Source: Calothrix sp. MO_167.B12 (lineage in GTDB: Bacteria > Cyanobacteriota > Cyanobacteriia > Cyanobacteriales > Nostocaceae). Taken from it: a DNA stretch of 49,779 nt. The translations under genes and the position numbers were made by a program. Positions within the stretch are counted from its first letter, which is position 1, and each line of letters starts with the position of its first letter. Positions 49,682-49,779 of this stretch are shown here, in pieces. The stretch spans positions 1-49,779 of the forward strand of contig JASJCJ010000015.1 of NCBI GenBank assembly GCA_030066045.1, given 5' to 3'. The notes below the pieces were generated by a model that saw only the letters and a program-made list of their open reading frames with translations, had not been told where the DNA came from and made no database searches.

Positions 49682-49779
49682 GTAGGTTGGGTTGTTCGCG
49701 TTAGCGTTGCGTAGCAATAGAATGAAACCCAACACCAGTAAAGCTTTGTTGGGTTTCCCTACCGCTCAACCCAACCTAC
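49682..49779. repeat. GTAGGTTGGG...CCCAACCTAC element, third copy
   Basis: It begins GTAGGTTGGGTTGTTCGCG and ends CAACCCAACCTAC at the window edge; AACCCAACA and TGTTGGGTT arms lie inside. Confidence 0.82.

Noticed and set aside
49412-49735. 107-codon frame at the window end
   Set aside because: It spans several repeat arms and shows no coherent domain.

Overview
The window looks like a chromosomal segment of a filamentous, probably heterocyst-forming (Nostocales-type) cyanobacterium. The evidence is the many GCGATCGC (HIP1) octamers, the abundant short tandem repeats of 7-8 bp, a dnaK3-dnaJ cluster with a DUF3143 gene, a GUN4-domain protein, an HNH-bearing group II intron and a plastid-type pyruvate dehydrogenase E2. 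I saw no rRNA, tRNA or CRISPR array.

Layout. 0-4.8 kb (minus strand): chaperone cluster dnaK3 - dnaJ - HNH protein - membrane J-domain protein - DUF3143 gene (cut by the window edge). 4.9-8.1 kb: M28 peptidase, two small exported or membrane proteins, then a toxin-antitoxin graveyard with an antitoxin split by a structured repeat, a toxin stub and a truncated PIN-like gene. 8.3-18.7 kb: a membrane-anchored helical-repeat protein, hslO, a small SRPBCC-like protein, serA, prmA, thioredoxin and a TPR protein, separated by repeats and remnants of Uma2 and transposase genes. 18.7-24.4 kb: an insertion-prone stretch without HIP1 sites, holding a four-helix-bundle/serine-recombinase junction, a Bacteroidetes-like AraC-SDR pair and a complete group II intron. 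24.4-28.3 kb: HlyD-type adaptor, PDH E2 and an exported protein. 28.7-33.6 kb: a two-gene signalling operon whose first gene puts a DNA-binding response regulator, HPt, hybrid kinase and five receiver modules on one 1497-residue chain. 33.6-39.3 kb: repeat-rich DNA around a NACHT-GUN4 fusion and an orphan PDZ fragment. 39.3-47.7 kb (plus strand): 2OG-Fe(II) oxygenase-like protein, Hsp20, HtrA/Deg protease, phosphoribosyltransferase, alpha/beta hydrolase, FtsH, alpha/beta hydrolase. The window ends with a secreted beta-barrel-like protein and more repeats.

How the genes fit together. Two proteostasis centres stand out: the DnaK3/DnaJ group and the Hsp20-HtrA-PRTase-hydrolase-FtsH-hydrolase run. 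Hsp33 (hslO) and thioredoxin add redox protection. The strongest candidates for new biology are the compact stress island with its catalytically altered hydrolase paralog, the NACHT-GUN4 STAND protein, the one-chain phosphorelay, and octamer repeat arrays that repeatedly start at the 3' ends of genes and supply their stop codons.
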